Shown here: positions 16,753 through 25,806 of the stretch, piece by piece | How positions within the stretch are numbered: the stretch's first letter is position 1 | How the letters are laid out: each line of letters starts with the position of its first letter | Origin: UBA2882 sp045542735 | GTDB taxonomy: Bacteria; Bacillota; Clostridia; Lachnospirales; Lachnospiraceae | Reading direction: 5' to 3' | NCBI GenBank assembly: GCA_045542735.1 | Contig: JAZQLQ010000013.1 | Location: 1-64,000, forward strand | Length of the DNA: 64,000 nucleotides | Position numbers and translations under genes: made by a program | Notes under the pieces: generated by a model | The model's database searches: none | Told to the model about the DNA's origin: nothing | The model's input: only the letters and a program-made list of their open reading frames with translations

Positions 16753-16803
16753 GATAGAAAGTAAAACAAAAGTGTGAATCCAATACCCAGATAGAAAGTA
16801 AAA
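16753..16803. repeat. Pair of 14-bp direct repeats
   Basis: GATAGAAAGTAAAA occurs at 16753-16766 and again at 16790-16803, 37 bp apart, immediately downstream of the 35-bp unit array and before the nuclease-like remnant. The flanking bases also agree (GGATAG and CAGATAG). No gene overlaps it. Confidence 0.65.
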
Positions 16804-16825
16804 GCCAAGTACAGAGAATCGGGGG

Positions 16826-17206
16826 TTATAAAAAATGACAGGAAATTTCTTTTTCGATTATTTGTGCACATAATGGACACTGGGAGGTTTCAAAGGTGGT
16901 TATCAACTGTATGGAAGGAATGATGCCGGCAGAATGATATAGCTGTAATTTAGCAAAAGCATTCTTGGCGTAAGTGTCGTTGTCCATCATGCCAAAATGT
17001 TCCCAATAATAAAATTTGCCGTTTTGCGGATGCCGGATGGTAAAATCCGGGTAGAGGGTGATATCGCCTATTGGTAGAGGTGCTTCGTATCGGAAAGGGA
17101 TTTTATTTGTATAAAGTAGTGTATCGATAAGTGCTTCAGATTTGGAACGTCGCCATAACAAAAAGGTCCGTCGCATTTCTATGCGGCGGACCTTTAAAAA
17201 CTTCAA
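16826..17206 (-). pseudogene. N-terminally truncated nuclease-like remnant
   Basis: The frame is open for 126 codons on the minus strand, but only the part after the terminator hairpin looks like protein. SKSEALIDTLL, PFRYEAPL, YPDFTI and YWEHFGMMDN resemble the C-terminal half of a family of Clostridia proteins of several hundred residues with a PD-(D/E)XK-like core (PDF plus WEHFG). The first 15-20 codons run through the terminator of the neighbouring gene and there is no ribosome site. The upstream two thirds of the normal protein are missing. I read it as a decayed fragment; translation of a short version is possible. Confidence 0.55.
17162..17195 (-). terminator. Terminator of the CofE-like gene
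   Basis: On the minus strand, 15-base arms (AAAGGTCCGCCGCAT against ATGCGACGGACCTTT, one C-A mismatch) and a four-base loop are followed by TTTTTGTT. It lies 20 bases after the stop of the gene at 17217-18410. On the plus strand the mismatch becomes a G-T pair, so the hairpin could work both ways. Confidence 0.8.
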
Positions 17207-17216
17207 TATCCAAAGC

Positions 17217-18410
17217 TTAGTCTGTTGTAAAGTTATCGAAATAACCCTGGATTAAGATGATGGGAGTTCCCTTATCACCGGAACCGGAGGTTAAGTCACA
17301 TAAGGAACCGATTAAGTCAGTTAACTGTCTGGGAGTGGTTCCCTGGGATGCCATGTTACCAACTAAGTTTGCATCTTTTGTCTTGATACTGTTAGCGATA
17401 GCTTCTTTTAATTCTGCACCACTTAAGTTAGCAAAATCATTGTCGGCAAGATATTTTAATTTTAATTCGTTGGGAGTACCAACTAAGCCGTCTGTGAAAG
17501 CAGGGGATACAACCGGATCTGCCAACTCCCAGATTTTACCCTGAGGGTCTTTGAAGGCACCGTCGCCGTATACCATAACTTCTACATGTTTGCCTGTTTT
17601 TTCAAGGATAGAAGACTGGATATCCAGTACTAAATCTTTGCATTCCTGAGGGAAGAGTTTAATCTTGTCTTCTGTGGATTTGTTGGAACCAAGTAATCCG
17701 TATTTTGCATTAAAACCGCTTCCGTTGATAGGAGCTGTCATGATATCATCCAAACCACAAACAACTTTTGCACCGTTCTCTTTTAAGATACGTTTGGTAC
17801 GTACTCTTGTGTGGATATCGCAGTTGATTACGCAATCTGTATAGTTCAAAATGGTTTTTGCCTGATTAGCAAATACGATTTCAACTTCTGCGCCTGCATC
17901 TTTGATAATCTGAGAGTAGTAATCTACATAATCAACACCGGTAAATTCGTGTTTGTTTTCACCGAACAATTCACGATATTTTTCCAAAGATAAAACATCG
18001 GAATAAGGATTGATACCGGCATCATCAAGCTGGTCGTAAGTAAGTAATGCGTTACCTACTTCATCGCTGGGATAACTTAACATTAATACTACTTTTTTGC
18101 ATCCCATAGCAATACCTTTTAAGTTGATGGCAAAACGGTTACGGGATAAGATGGGGAAAATAACACCAACGGTTTCTCCGCCTAATTTTGCTTTTACGTC
18201 AGCAGCGATATCTTCAACCGATACGTAATTACCCTGTGCACGGGCTACGATGGACTCTGTCAATGCGATGACATCTCTATCTCTAAGTTCAAAACCTTCA
18301 CTTGCAGCAGCTTCCAATACGCTGTCTACTGTGATATCTACCAGATTGTCGCCTTCACGGATGATGGGACAACGAATACCTCTGGATACTGTACCTACTC
18401 TTCTTTCCAT
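17217..18410 (-). CDS. Coenzyme F420-0:L-glutamate ligase family protein (CofE-like)
   Basis: This 397-residue protein resembles the F420_ligase (CofE) family, which adds glutamate to a lactyl-phospho-flavin. The N-terminal region (GIRCPIIREGDNLVDI, then DRDVIALTESIVARAQGN) matches the nucleotide- and metal-binding start of that family. Clostridia of this group are not known to make F420, so the real substrate is probably different. The ATG at 18410 follows AAGAGG on the minus strand; the longer frame from 18458 lacks support. It is a single gene with its own terminator, divergent from a small gene. Confidence 0.8.
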   Translation of the reverse strand: MERRVGTVSRGIRCPIIREGDNLVDITVDSVLEAAASEGFELRDRDVIALTESIVARAQGNYVSVEDIAADVKAKLGGETVGVIFPILSRNRFAINLKGIAMGCKKVVLMLSYPSDEVGNALLTYDQLDDAGINPYSDVLSLEKYRELFGENKHEFTGVDYVDYYSQIIKDAGAEVEIVFANQAKTILNYTDCVINCDIHTRVRTKRILKENGAKVVCGLDDIMTAPINGSGFNAKYGLLGSNKSTEDKIKLFPQECKDLVLDIQSSILEKTGKHVEVMVYGDGAFKDPQGKIWELADPVVSPAFTDGLVGTPNELKLKYLADNDFANLSGAELKEAIANSIKTKDANLVGNMASQGTTPRQLTDLIGSLCDLTSGSGDKGTPIILIQGYFDNFTTD

Positions 18411-18644
18411 TTTTATACCTCTTTTCAGTGGATGTTGTGATGCGTTTGCCGCATCCATTTAATATATTAACGGATGCTATTATGAAAGTAAAGAAACATG
18501 TAAAAGAAAACCGAAAAAAACCTGTCTCATGGCTTTCAGATATAATAAAGCATAATATTTGTTATAAAGATTACTTATATTATAAGAAGGTTGTGTCAAT
18601 ACTATTCATAATATCTGAGTCATAAAAAGAAAGGAATGGATAAC

Positions 18645-18833
18645 ATGAAGGAAAAACATATTAGCATTGGGTTTGGAATGTCGGTAACGGCAAATGACAG
18701 GGCGATGAATAACTTTGCAAGAATGAGTGAAGACGAACGGCAGGAAGTACTTGAAAAGGCCAGAAATGTGAAGTCTAAGGAAGAAATGGACCGATTAATA
18801 CAAGGACTGAGTGAAAGGGAAAACTTTCATTAA
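18645..18833 (+). CDS. Small conserved-looking protein of unknown function (62 aa)
   Basis: This 62-residue protein starts at 18645, with AAGG ten bases upstream; the ATG at 18636 is too close to that site. The sequence is helical and charged in its second half (SEDERQEVLEKARNVKSKEEMDRL) after a GFGMSVTANDRAMNNFA segment. There is no cysteine, signal peptide or membrane span. I do not recognise the family. It stands between a divergent CofE-like gene and an AlkD-like gene that has its own promoter. The 234 bases upstream are AT-rich with no other gene. Confidence 0.65.
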   Translation: MKEKHISIGFGMSVTANDRAMNNFARMSEDERQEVLEKARNVKSKEEMDRLIQGLSERENFH

Positions 18834-18849
18834 AGTAGGTGGATACAAA

Positions 18850-18878
18850 CTGACAAAAGAGACGGAATGTACTATAAT
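18850..18878 (+). promoter_or_regulatory. Sigma-A type promoter of the AlkD-like gene
   Basis: CTGACA (18850-18855), 17 bases, then TATAAT (18873-18878), 45 bases before the ATG at 18924. One mismatch from the -35 consensus and a perfect -10. Confidence 0.75.
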
Positions 18879-18923
18879 AAAAATGCAGTTGGCAAACACA
18901 TGTAAAAAGAGTGGAGTAAAACC

Positions 18924-19694
18924 ATGCGTGAAAGTACAAGAGCGTTTTTGATTGGACATAGCGAGGAAACATACAAGGAGTTTTCGGGTAGCCTGATTCC
19001 GGGAGAAAAGACCATGCTTGGTGTAAGGCTACCGATTCTTCGGAAAAAAGCACAGAAAATTGCAAAGGGAGATTGGAAAGACGAACTAGAGACCGAGGAT
19101 GTGTATTTTGAAGAGGTCATGCTGAGAGGTATGATTATCAGTTATGTGAAAGGAAGTATGGATGAGATACTTCCGTACATAGAAGCTTTTATTCCCTGTG
19201 TAAACAATTGGTCGGTATGTGACAGTGTGTTTATGAAAATGGATGTGTTGCGTACTGACAGGGAGCGGACATGGCAATTTATACAACCCTATTTGCAATC
19301 GGAAAAAGAGTTTGAAGTGCGTGTGGCAATTATTATTATGATGCAGCATTTGTTAAAATGTGATGAGAACGGTAAAACCATGAAACGGCTTCGTCACGTA
19401 AGCATGGCGCAATGCATCAGCAAAGACGGAGTGCACGGAGCACAACCGGAAGGAATGTATTTGCAACGGGTGTTACAGGCGTTGGACAAGTCTTATACGC
19501 AGTATTATGCATCCATGGCAGCGGCCTGGACCATTGCAGAGGCTTTTTGTTGTTTTCCTGCACAGGTTTTTGGATTTTTGCAAGATAACAAACTGGATAA
19601 GCACACTTATAACAGGGCGTTGCAAAAAATCGTAGAATCCCTGATCCCGGAGCCGGAAGTCAAGGGTTTGATAAAAACTATGAAACGTAGATAA
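18924..19694 (+). CDS. AlkD-like DNA alkylation repair protein
   Basis: This 256-residue, all-helical protein is of the ALK/HEAT-repeat type. AlkD-class glycosylases excise bulky or cationic alkylated bases without flipping the base. Family features include GVRLPILRKKAQKIAKGDW near 35-50, NNWSVCDS (the W and D region facing DNA) near 95, the FEVRVAIIIMMQHLL helix, and AAAWTIAEAFCCFP near 210. GGAG precedes the start. It is probably a single-gene unit; glpK follows after 78 bases holding a small GC-rich hairpin. Confidence 0.85.
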   Translation: MRESTRAFLIGHSEETYKEFSGSLIPGEKTMLGVRLPILRKKAQKIAKGDWKDELETEDVYFEEVMLRGMIISYVKGSMDEILPYIEAFIPCVNNWSVCDSVFMKMDVLRTDRERTWQFIQPYLQSEKEFEVRVAIIIMMQHLLKCDENGKTMKRLRHVSMAQCISKDGVHGAQPEGMYLQRVLQALDKSYTQYYASMAAAWTIAEAFCCFPAQVFGFLQDNKLDKHTYNRALQKIVESLIPEPEVKGLIKTMKRR

Positions 19695-19772
19695 TGAAGA
19701 TATCGATGGGACGACAAACCATCGGTACGGTGACAGAGATACGATGACAAAGGTACAAGGAAGGATACGGGT

Positions 19773-21257
19773 ATGAAACAATACATATTGGCAATTGATC
19801 AGGGAACGACCAGTAGCCGTGCAATTTTATTTAATAAAAAAGGTGAGATTGTGGCCAGTGCGCAGAAGGAATTTCCCCAATATTTTCCCAAGCCCGGCTG
19901 GGTGGAACAGGACGCCAATGAGATCTGGCTCTCGGTTATGAGTGTCTACATGGAGGTATTGGTAAAAGGTAAGGTGGCAGCAGAGGAAGTTGCCGCAATG
20001 GGAATTACCAACCAAAGAGAAACGGCCATTGTCTGGGACAAGACTACGGGAGAGCCCATTTATCATGCTATTGTATGGCAATCCAGACAGACTGCAGATA
20101 TTTGCAAGGAGTTGGCAGAGGCGGGAAAAGAAGAGATGATCCGGGAGAAAACCGGACTTTTGATTGATCCGTATTTTTCGGCAACTAAGGTAAAATGGAT
20201 ATTAGAACATGTGGAAGGTGCCAAGGAAAAGGCTGAACGTGGCGAATTGCTCTTTGGTACTGTAGACAGTTTTTTAGTATATAAATTGACCGGTGGCAAG
20301 GTTCATGCCACAGATTATAGCAATGCATCCCGTACCTTACTTTACAATATATTTGATCTGGATTGGGATGATGAATTGCTTGCATTATTTGATATTCCCA
20401 GGTCCATGATGCCTGAGGTACGTCCTTCCGGCGGTGATTTTGGTGTGACGGAAGGGAAGTTTTTTGAAACGGGTATCCCTATCCGGGGCATTGCGGGAGA
20501 CCAGCAGGCAGCCTTGTTTGGACAGACCTGTTTTGAGCCGGGCATGGCAAAAAACACCTATGGAACCGGTTGTTTTATGTTGATGAATACAGGAGAAAAA
20601 CCGGCCAAGTCAGAGCATGGACTGCTTACCACTATTGCATGGGGCTTAGACGGCAAAGTGGAATACGCACTGGAAGGCAGCGTGTTTGTGGCAGGCAGTG
20701 CAATCCAATGGTTACGTGATGGGCTGAAGATGATAGAAAGTGCACCGGAGAGTGAAATGGTCGCGGCAGCAGTTGAGGATAGTGACGGTGTCTATGTGGT
20801 ACCGGCCTTTGTAGGATTGGGGGCACCCTATTGGAAACCGGATGCCAAGGGAGCTATCTTTGGATTGACCCGCGGAACCACCAAAGCACATTTTGTCAGA
20901 GCTACCTTGGATGCTTTAGCATATCAGTCGACAGATATTATTCAAGCAATGATGTTGGATAGTGGTATAGAGTTACAGAAGTTAAAAGTAGATGGCGGAG
21001 CTGTGAAAAATAATCTGTTGATGCAGTTTCAAAGCGATATCCTCAATGTACCGGTAGAGCGACCGATGATTAGTGAAACAACAGCATTGGGTGCGGCTTA
21101 TCTGGCAGGTTTGTCTGTGGGATTCTGGCAGAGCAAAGAGGAATTGCGCTCCAATTATCTGGTGGATGAAACCTTTATGCCTGTTATTGATGAGGAAAAG
21201 AGGAAAGAACTGTTGAAGGGCTGGAAAAGGGCGGTTAAAGCTGCTTGCGAGTTTTAG
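19773..21257 (+). CDS. glpK: Glycerol kinase
   Basis: This enzyme phosphorylates glycerol with ATP in the cytoplasm. It has 494 residues, the standard FGGY-kinase length. It starts with the ATP-binding DQGTTSSRAI motif at about 8-17 and has WVEQDANEIW at about 45. The central signature region includes GDQQAALFGQTCFEPGMAKNTYGTG. DGGAVKNNLLMQ and ETTALGAAYLAG complete the C-terminal domain. AAGGAAGG precedes the ATG at 19773. No glpF or glpD is next to it, so glycerol uptake must be encoded elsewhere. Confidence 0.97.
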   Translation: MKQYILAIDQGTTSSRAILFNKKGEIVASAQKEFPQYFPKPGWVEQDANEIWLSVMSVYMEVLVKGKVAAEEVAAMGITNQRETAIVWDKTTGEPIYHAIVWQSRQTADICKELAEAGKEEMIREKTGLLIDPYFSATKVKWILEHVEGAKEKAERGELLFGTVDSFLVYKLTGGKVHATDYSNASRTLLYNIFDLDWDDELLALFDIPRSMMPEVRPSGGDFGVTEGKFFETGIPIRGIAGDQQAALFGQTCFEPGMAKNTYGTGCFMLMNTGEKPAKSEHGLLTTIAWGLDGKVEYALEGSVFVAGSAIQWLRDGLKMIESAPESEMVAAAVEDSDGVYVVPAFVGLGAPYWKPDAKGAIFGLTRGTTKAHFVRATLDALAYQSTDIIQAMMLDSGIELQKLKVDGGAVKNNLLMQFQSDILNVPVERPMISETTALGAAYLAGLSVGFWQSKEELRSNYLVDETFMPVIDEEKRKELLKGWKRAVKAACEF

Positions 21258-21369
21258 AGTGGCTAATTTTGACATAAAACTGTCTGATTTTAACAGTAAC
21301 CCCCTTTTTCTGTGTGAGAGACTATAATGAGTAATAGAAATATTATATTGCGAAAGGTAGGAATTCTCC

Positions 21370-21645
21370 ATGGAACCCATATTGAAAAGTGATGTGTTAA
21401 TTGCGAAAAAACATAGTGAAGATATAGAAACAGCCACTGTGCAACTGAAAAATTTTCATTCGGTAGGCGCAGGGCATACGAATCATGGCGTCAATGATAG
21501 TTGCTGTAATCATTACAGTGATATAAGTGCTATCATGGCGTCATATTGTTTTGCTGGGGAAAGAGATGCTGAAAGGATTCGAACCATTGCAATTCGCTTG
21601 GATGAATTTGACGAGGAAGCAGGAAATGCTATGTTGCGGGGGTAA
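21370..21645 (+). CDS. Small helical T7SS partner protein (WXG100/Lap-like)
   Basis: This 91-residue protein is the first gene of the LXG effector module. The length, helical character and position match the small alpha-helical partners (TIGR04197/YwqI-like, Lap proteins) that bind LXG domains before type VII export. No exact WXG motif is visible. A short Cys/His-rich patch (SCCNHY) at the middle is unusual. AGGTAGGA lies nine bases upstream. The next gene starts three bases after its stop. The assignment rests mainly on context. Confidence 0.6.
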   Translation: MEPILKSDVLIAKKHSEDIETATVQLKNFHSVGAGHTNHGVNDSCCNHYSDISAIMASYCFAGERDAERIRTIAIRLDEFDEEAGNAMLRG

Positions 21646-21648
21646 AAT

Positions 21649-22035
21649 ATGTTTGAATATATGGAATTTGAAGACAAGAAATATGAGTCGGAAGAGGAAT
21701 TGCGGATGACTTATCACCGAGTGCTTGGAGAAATCGAAGCGGAACAGGATAAATTGGAGGTTGCGTGCAGAAACTTTCGGAGAGATAGAGCTGATTATGA
21801 CGAAATGTTTAGTAGGATGCACTATTTTTATAAAGAAATAGGAGAGTGTCTGGATGAAAGATGTTTTGCAGAAGCGATGGCTGTACAGGAAGAAGAGTTT
21901 TGGGGACAGCGTAGGAGAATGGAAGCGGAACTGGATGAACGAGAAGAAGAATTTGAAGAGAAAAGACGCAGCATCTATGCAAAGGAAGAGGAACTACAAG
22001 AAGCATATGATAGGAAATTACAAGCGTTTCGCTAG
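21649..22035 (+). CDS. Coiled-coil T7SS partner protein (YwqH/Lap-like)
   Basis: This 128-residue protein is almost wholly charged coiled coil, with heptad-like Glu/Arg runs (EEEFWGQRRRMEAELDEREEEFEEKRR). It is the second gene of the module and resembles in size and composition the second LXG partner (DUF5082/YwqH-like or DUF3958-like). Partners of this kind form a helical bundle with the LXG domain that is read by the EssC ATPase. The Shine-Dalgarno sequence is weak, so translation probably depends on the gene upstream. Confidence 0.55.
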   Translation: MFEYMEFEDKKYESEEELRMTYHRVLGEIEAEQDKLEVACRNFRRDRADYDEMFSRMHYFYKEIGECLDERCFAEAMAVQEEEFWGQRRRMEAELDEREEEFEEKRRSIYAKEEELQEAYDRKLQAFR

Positions 22036-22065
22036 TTGAAATATTGATAGAATGGAGAAAACAAG

Positions 22066-23667
22066 ATGGGATTAATCATGAGTCCGGGATCTGTGTCGGC
22101 ACAGTTGGATGCTATGAATCAGAATTTAAACAGTTCGTTGGCATATGTACAAAATATACTCGCAAAAATCGGAGCATTTGAAGGAACCATAGATGTATTA
22201 AAAGGTGTATCTTATTCTGCGGTGAGGAATTATTACTCTAGGATTCACTTGCCACTGCTACGGGGTCTTGCAATGTATTTGGAAGATATGATACAAGAAA
22301 ACTATCAATACAAAATGTATATTGGAGCCTATTTGAGTGGGATTGGATATGTGGATGAGGACGCTCTAAAGCATGAACTCACCAAACTGCGTGAACAGAT
22401 AAATAGTGTGTATGGAATGATGTGTAAGGAAGGATATCCCACAAGCTTAAGCGGGATGCTTGATTGTATGGAACAAACCGAGAGACTGATTGTGGAAAAA
22501 TTGGAACAGATATCTCAATTCCGTGCTGCCAGTGCAAGTCTATACGCTAATATGAGCATGTACAAAGACAATATTCTGGCAGGAATTCAATGCCTAAATG
22601 GTTCAACTTTGGAAGGAAAACGTATCTGTTATAAAGCGGATCCGGTAAATACAGAATGGGCATCAAACTTAAATTGGCAGTGGGTTCAAAACTTGGAGGA
22701 ACAAAAAGTAAAGTTTGTTTCTGCTATGAGCGAGCATTTTGGCTTTGACCAGGAAGTGTCTAATCTCTTGTATGAATTGTATTTCCGGATGGATGAAGCA
22801 GGTGTGGAGAACGTGAATCAGAAGTACTTTGCCATATTGGCATCGTATGTGTATACAAATGAAGAAGGATTTGATGCAAAAAATGCGGTATGGCAAGAGA
22901 TTGCAGGGACACATAAAAATGTGGAGGCAGTACTAGAAGAGTATGGGTTTGAAACAGATGAAATAGAAGATTTAAGTGCAGGTATTATCGGGAATTATAA
23001 TCATTCTGGTAAAAAACAAGAGGAGGCAAAAGGTTATTATCAAAAAAGTGATCTAGCCCATATGTCAGTAATATTGGCTACAATGTTAAATGATTACGAA
23101 GCCGGATGGGAGTATGGCGGTTCGTTTGCGGGATGGTATTGTAACGGGATATTTGATTTAGAAGACAATGCAGGATATATAGGAGACTTATATGGGACAG
23201 CGGGAAATGGTGCAAAATTGACGCAAGACGACTATAAAGCAGATTTGGATGCAGTTAATCTGTGTAATCGTTTAAAGACCAATCAAAATGGAATTGGTGT
23301 AGTGGGAGATTATTATGCCGGGATTTCAGAAGGGGAAATCAATCGTGCAAATGAGTTTTTGGTTAATCTGGGAGATGGAGATTATAATCAGGGGTTGCAA
23401 AGATTGGAACAACAAATGGAAAGTAATAGAAATCATATAGTAGCTGCTCAAAATGGTTATTGGGCATATATAGGTAAGGAAGCATACAACAATATTGAAG
23501 GACAAAAGGATGTGACTTTAAATGATGTGCTGTTGGAAAGACACAAAATAGAAAGAAATTTTTACAGAAGTATTATAAGTGGGGCAAATGAGTATCAGGA
23601 AATTGAAGAAGTAAACGTGAATCTGGCAGAAAAGGGGCTTAGAGAGGAAAATGCAGAACAAAAATAG
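22066..23667 (+). CDS. LXG-domain type VII secretion effector (putative toxin)
   Basis: This 533-residue protein starts with an LXG-like helical targeting domain (about 1-210: SVSAQLDAMNQNLN, VLKGVSYSAVRNYYSRIHLPLLRGL). The C-terminal part (about 215-530) carries AHMSVILATMLNDYEAGW and DYKADLDAVNLCNRL, a region I recall only from other Lachnospiraceae LXG proteins, with no recognised toxin domain. It follows two helical partner genes. Its 3' end overlaps the first of two paralogous membrane proteins by 17 bases. This is the classic order partners-effector-immunity. The secretion machine is not in the window. Confidence 0.72.
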   Translation: MGLIMSPGSVSAQLDAMNQNLNSSLAYVQNILAKIGAFEGTIDVLKGVSYSAVRNYYSRIHLPLLRGLAMYLEDMIQENYQYKMYIGAYLSGIGYVDEDALKHELTKLREQINSVYGMMCKEGYPTSLSGMLDCMEQTERLIVEKLEQISQFRAASASLYANMSMYKDNILAGIQCLNGSTLEGKRICYKADPVNTEWASNLNWQWVQNLEEQKVKFVSAMSEHFGFDQEVSNLLYELYFRMDEAGVENVNQKYFAILASYVYTNEEGFDAKNAVWQEIAGTHKNVEAVLEEYGFETDEIEDLSAGIIGNYNHSGKKQEEAKGYYQKSDLAHMSVILATMLNDYEAGWEYGGSFAGWYCNGIFDLEDNAGYIGDLYGTAGNGAKLTQDDYKADLDAVNLCNRLKTNQNGIGVVGDYYAGISEGEINRANEFLVNLGDGDYNQGLQRLEQQMESNRNHIVAAQNGYWAYIGKEAYNNIEGQKDVTLNDVLLERHKIERNFYRSIISGANEYQEIEEVNVNLAEKGLREENAEQK

Positions 23668-24715
23668 TGTTAAAATAATGGGCATGATTCTACTGGCATA
23701 TTTTATTATCTTACTGTCGAATGTTGCAAAGCAGATTGAAGAAAAAGAAAATATTCCACATATGGAAACAACGATAGAATTGTTGGATGAATATACAGAG
23801 AACGAGTATGTATCAGATTGGGACATATTAGGACATAACTTAAATACATCAAGTACTACTATATGCGATTTGGAACTACAAATAAATGGTCAGGATGATT
23901 TGGGGGTATATGGAGGAGGAAATCACTTTTTCGTAGAAAGGGATTATAGAAAGGAAACGGAGAAAAAAAGTATTACCGTAGGTCTTGGAGAAGCACATTA
24001 TTTGAAAATTGAGGGAGAATTTGAGGAGGAATACACTACCTTTTACATAGAAGACGAAAATGGTCGATATGTAACAAATTTGGAGATGGAGAAGGCTTTT
24101 GGAATGACTACAAAAGAAGTGATAAAGTTTGGAGCGGAGATGCGAAAAGTTGTTGAAGAGGAACTAGAAAACATGCACACCTATCAAATCAATAAAGCAA
24201 GAAAAATCCGTGGGATATTAGCCACCATAGGAGCAATAGGAGTTGCTTTATACGTATTGTTAAAAGGCTATGGTATACGAGATGGTGAAAGAAAAAAAGA
24301 TGAGTATAAAAAGCATTTCTTTCTAATGGGATTTAGCGCCTGTTTTGGGACCTATATGCTCCGCCCGATTATTTCTCAATTTGTTCTGTTTTGGCTGCAT
24401 GGAGAAACTAACCGATATATTGCTTATGCGATATCGGCGCTTGCTGTTGGAATAGTACTAGGTGTAGTAAGCCAAAAGGCAGTACCGGATTTGCATGAAG
24501 AAGCAGAAACAAAACGTCAGATATTTTCCCGGACTGTGTTAGAAATAATGATGTGTACTGTGCTAATTCGAATTGGTGTTGCCATTGCTTCCAATTTTTA
24601 TTTTTATGAGTGGAAAACGTATTTGTTTAATTTTGTGGCAGCAGGATGTGCGATTATACTATGTGAATTTATAAAAGGCAAGTATAAAATGAGGAAAGAA
24701 AAGAATGAAGAATAA
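23651..24715 (+). CDS. Multispanning membrane protein, candidate T7SS immunity protein (copy 1)
   Basis: This 354-residue protein has one N-terminal span (about 10-27) and an extracytoplasmic region of about 155 residues. A set of four to five further spans follows at about 190-345. It overlaps the effector gene by 17 bases and is followed by a paralogue of the same length. Blocks of strong identity are KQIEEKENIP, TTIELLDEY, NMHTYQI, RPIISQF and a long C-terminal stretch around IGVAIASNFYFYEWKTYL. A membrane immunity protein would fit an effector acting at the outer face of the membrane, as with TelC/TipC. This role is inferred. Confidence 0.6.
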   Translation: MQNKNSVKIMGMILLAYFIILLSNVAKQIEEKENIPHMETTIELLDEYTENEYVSDWDILGHNLNTSSTTICDLELQINGQDDLGVYGGGNHFFVERDYRKETEKKSITVGLGEAHYLKIEGEFEEEYTTFYIEDENGRYVTNLEMEKAFGMTTKEVIKFGAEMRKVVEEELENMHTYQINKARKIRGILATIGAIGVALYVLLKGYGIRDGERKKDEYKKHFFLMGFSACFGTYMLRPIISQFVLFWLHGETNRYIAYAISALAVGIVLGVVSQKAVPDLHEEAETKRQIFSRTVLEIMMCTVLIRIGVAIASNFYFYEWKTYLFNFVAAGCAIILCEFIKGKYKMRKEKNEE

Positions 24716-25769
24716 AAGTGTTTTAAAGGCCGTGTTGTGCATTGTGCTTGGCTATTGTTTGCTACAACTGTCAATAGAAGCGAAACAGATTGAAGAAAAA
24801 GAAAATATTCCTTATATGGATACAACAATAGAATTGCTGGACGAATATAGTGAGAATAAATATGGCTCGGATTGGAGTCTAATGGGGCATGATTTTCATC
24901 AAGATACACGTGCATTTGTAGGCACATTAGATTTAAAGACTAACAAAGATATAGTGATTGTGTGTGGAACAGATTCTTTGTATTCTGTACTGTATAGTTA
25001 CGAAGTAAATGAAGTGTCATGGGGTGTCATGTTTAGCTATGGGATGGAAGATGATATTCGTGTTGGGAAAAATATAGATGGAGAATATATATCGTATATT
25101 ATAGAGTATGAAGACAAATATATTCCCAATCCGGAAATGGAAAAAGCTTTCGGTATATCAACGAAAGAAGTTATGGAAAGCGTAGATGAAACCTGTGATA
25201 TCATTGAAACAGAAGTACAAAACATGCACACTTACCAAATCGATAAGGCAAGAAAAATGCGTGGTATATTAGTCACTATAGGAGCAATAGGATTTGCGTT
25301 ATATGCATGGTTAAAAGGCTTTGATATAGGGGAGAGTAGAGGGAACAGAGACTTGTATAAAAAGTATTTCTTCTTGAAAGGATTGATTGCCTGTTTTTGG
25401 ACCTATATGCTCCGCCCGATTATTTCCCAATTTATCTTGTTTTGGCTAAATGGAGAAGCCAACAGATATGTTGCATATGTGATATCGGCGATTGCTGTTG
25501 GAATCATATTAGGTGTAATAAGCGTGAAAAAAGTGCCAGATTCATATGCAAAATTAGAAGCGAAACGTCAAATGATTTCCAGGACTGTGCTGGGAATCAT
25601 GATATGTACCATAATGATTCGAATCGGTGTTGCCATTGCTTCCAATTTTTATTTTTATGAGTGGAAAACGTATTTGCTTAATTTTGTGGCAGCAGGATGT
25701 GCGATTTTGGTCTGTGCAATATTTCGCAATTTGAGAATGAAAAAGATTGACAATCAGATACTCTCATGA
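24705..25769 (+). CDS. Multispanning membrane protein, candidate T7SS immunity protein (copy 2)
   Basis: This is a tandem paralogue of the preceding gene, also 354 residues with the same topology, overlapping it by 11 bases. The two diverge most in the extracytoplasmic region (about 50-150) and least in the last 60 residues and in the short KQIEEKENIP block near the first membrane span. That pattern suggests a fixed membrane scaffold with a variable outward face. Duplicated immunity genes after an LXG effector often protect against effector variants made by neighbours. Function is not shown by sequence. Confidence 0.58.
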   Translation: MKNKSVLKAVLCIVLGYCLLQLSIEAKQIEEKENIPYMDTTIELLDEYSENKYGSDWSLMGHDFHQDTRAFVGTLDLKTNKDIVIVCGTDSLYSVLYSYEVNEVSWGVMFSYGMEDDIRVGKNIDGEYISYIIEYEDKYIPNPEMEKAFGISTKEVMESVDETCDIIETEVQNMHTYQIDKARKMRGILVTIGAIGFALYAWLKGFDIGESRGNRDLYKKYFFLKGLIACFWTYMLRPIISQFILFWLNGEANRYVAYVISAIAVGIILGVISVKKVPDSYAKLEAKRQMISRTVLGIMICTIMIRIGVAIASNFYFYEWKTYLLNFVAAGCAILVCAIFRNLRMKKIDNQILS

Positions 25770-25806
25770 TACGTTTAGTGCGAGTTACAGGAGAGGAGTT
25801 AAAGAC

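Noticed and set aside
18411..18644. Regulatory RNA in the 234-base gap between the CofE-like gene and the 62-aa gene
   Set aside because: The region is AT-rich and contains possible -10 boxes, but I found no stable fold or repeated motif.
21258..21369. Terminator and promoter between glpK and the LXG module
   Set aside because: ACTGT/ACAGT pairs only over five bases without a T-run, and TATAAT at 21323 has no -35. Some signal must be here, but I cannot place it reliably.
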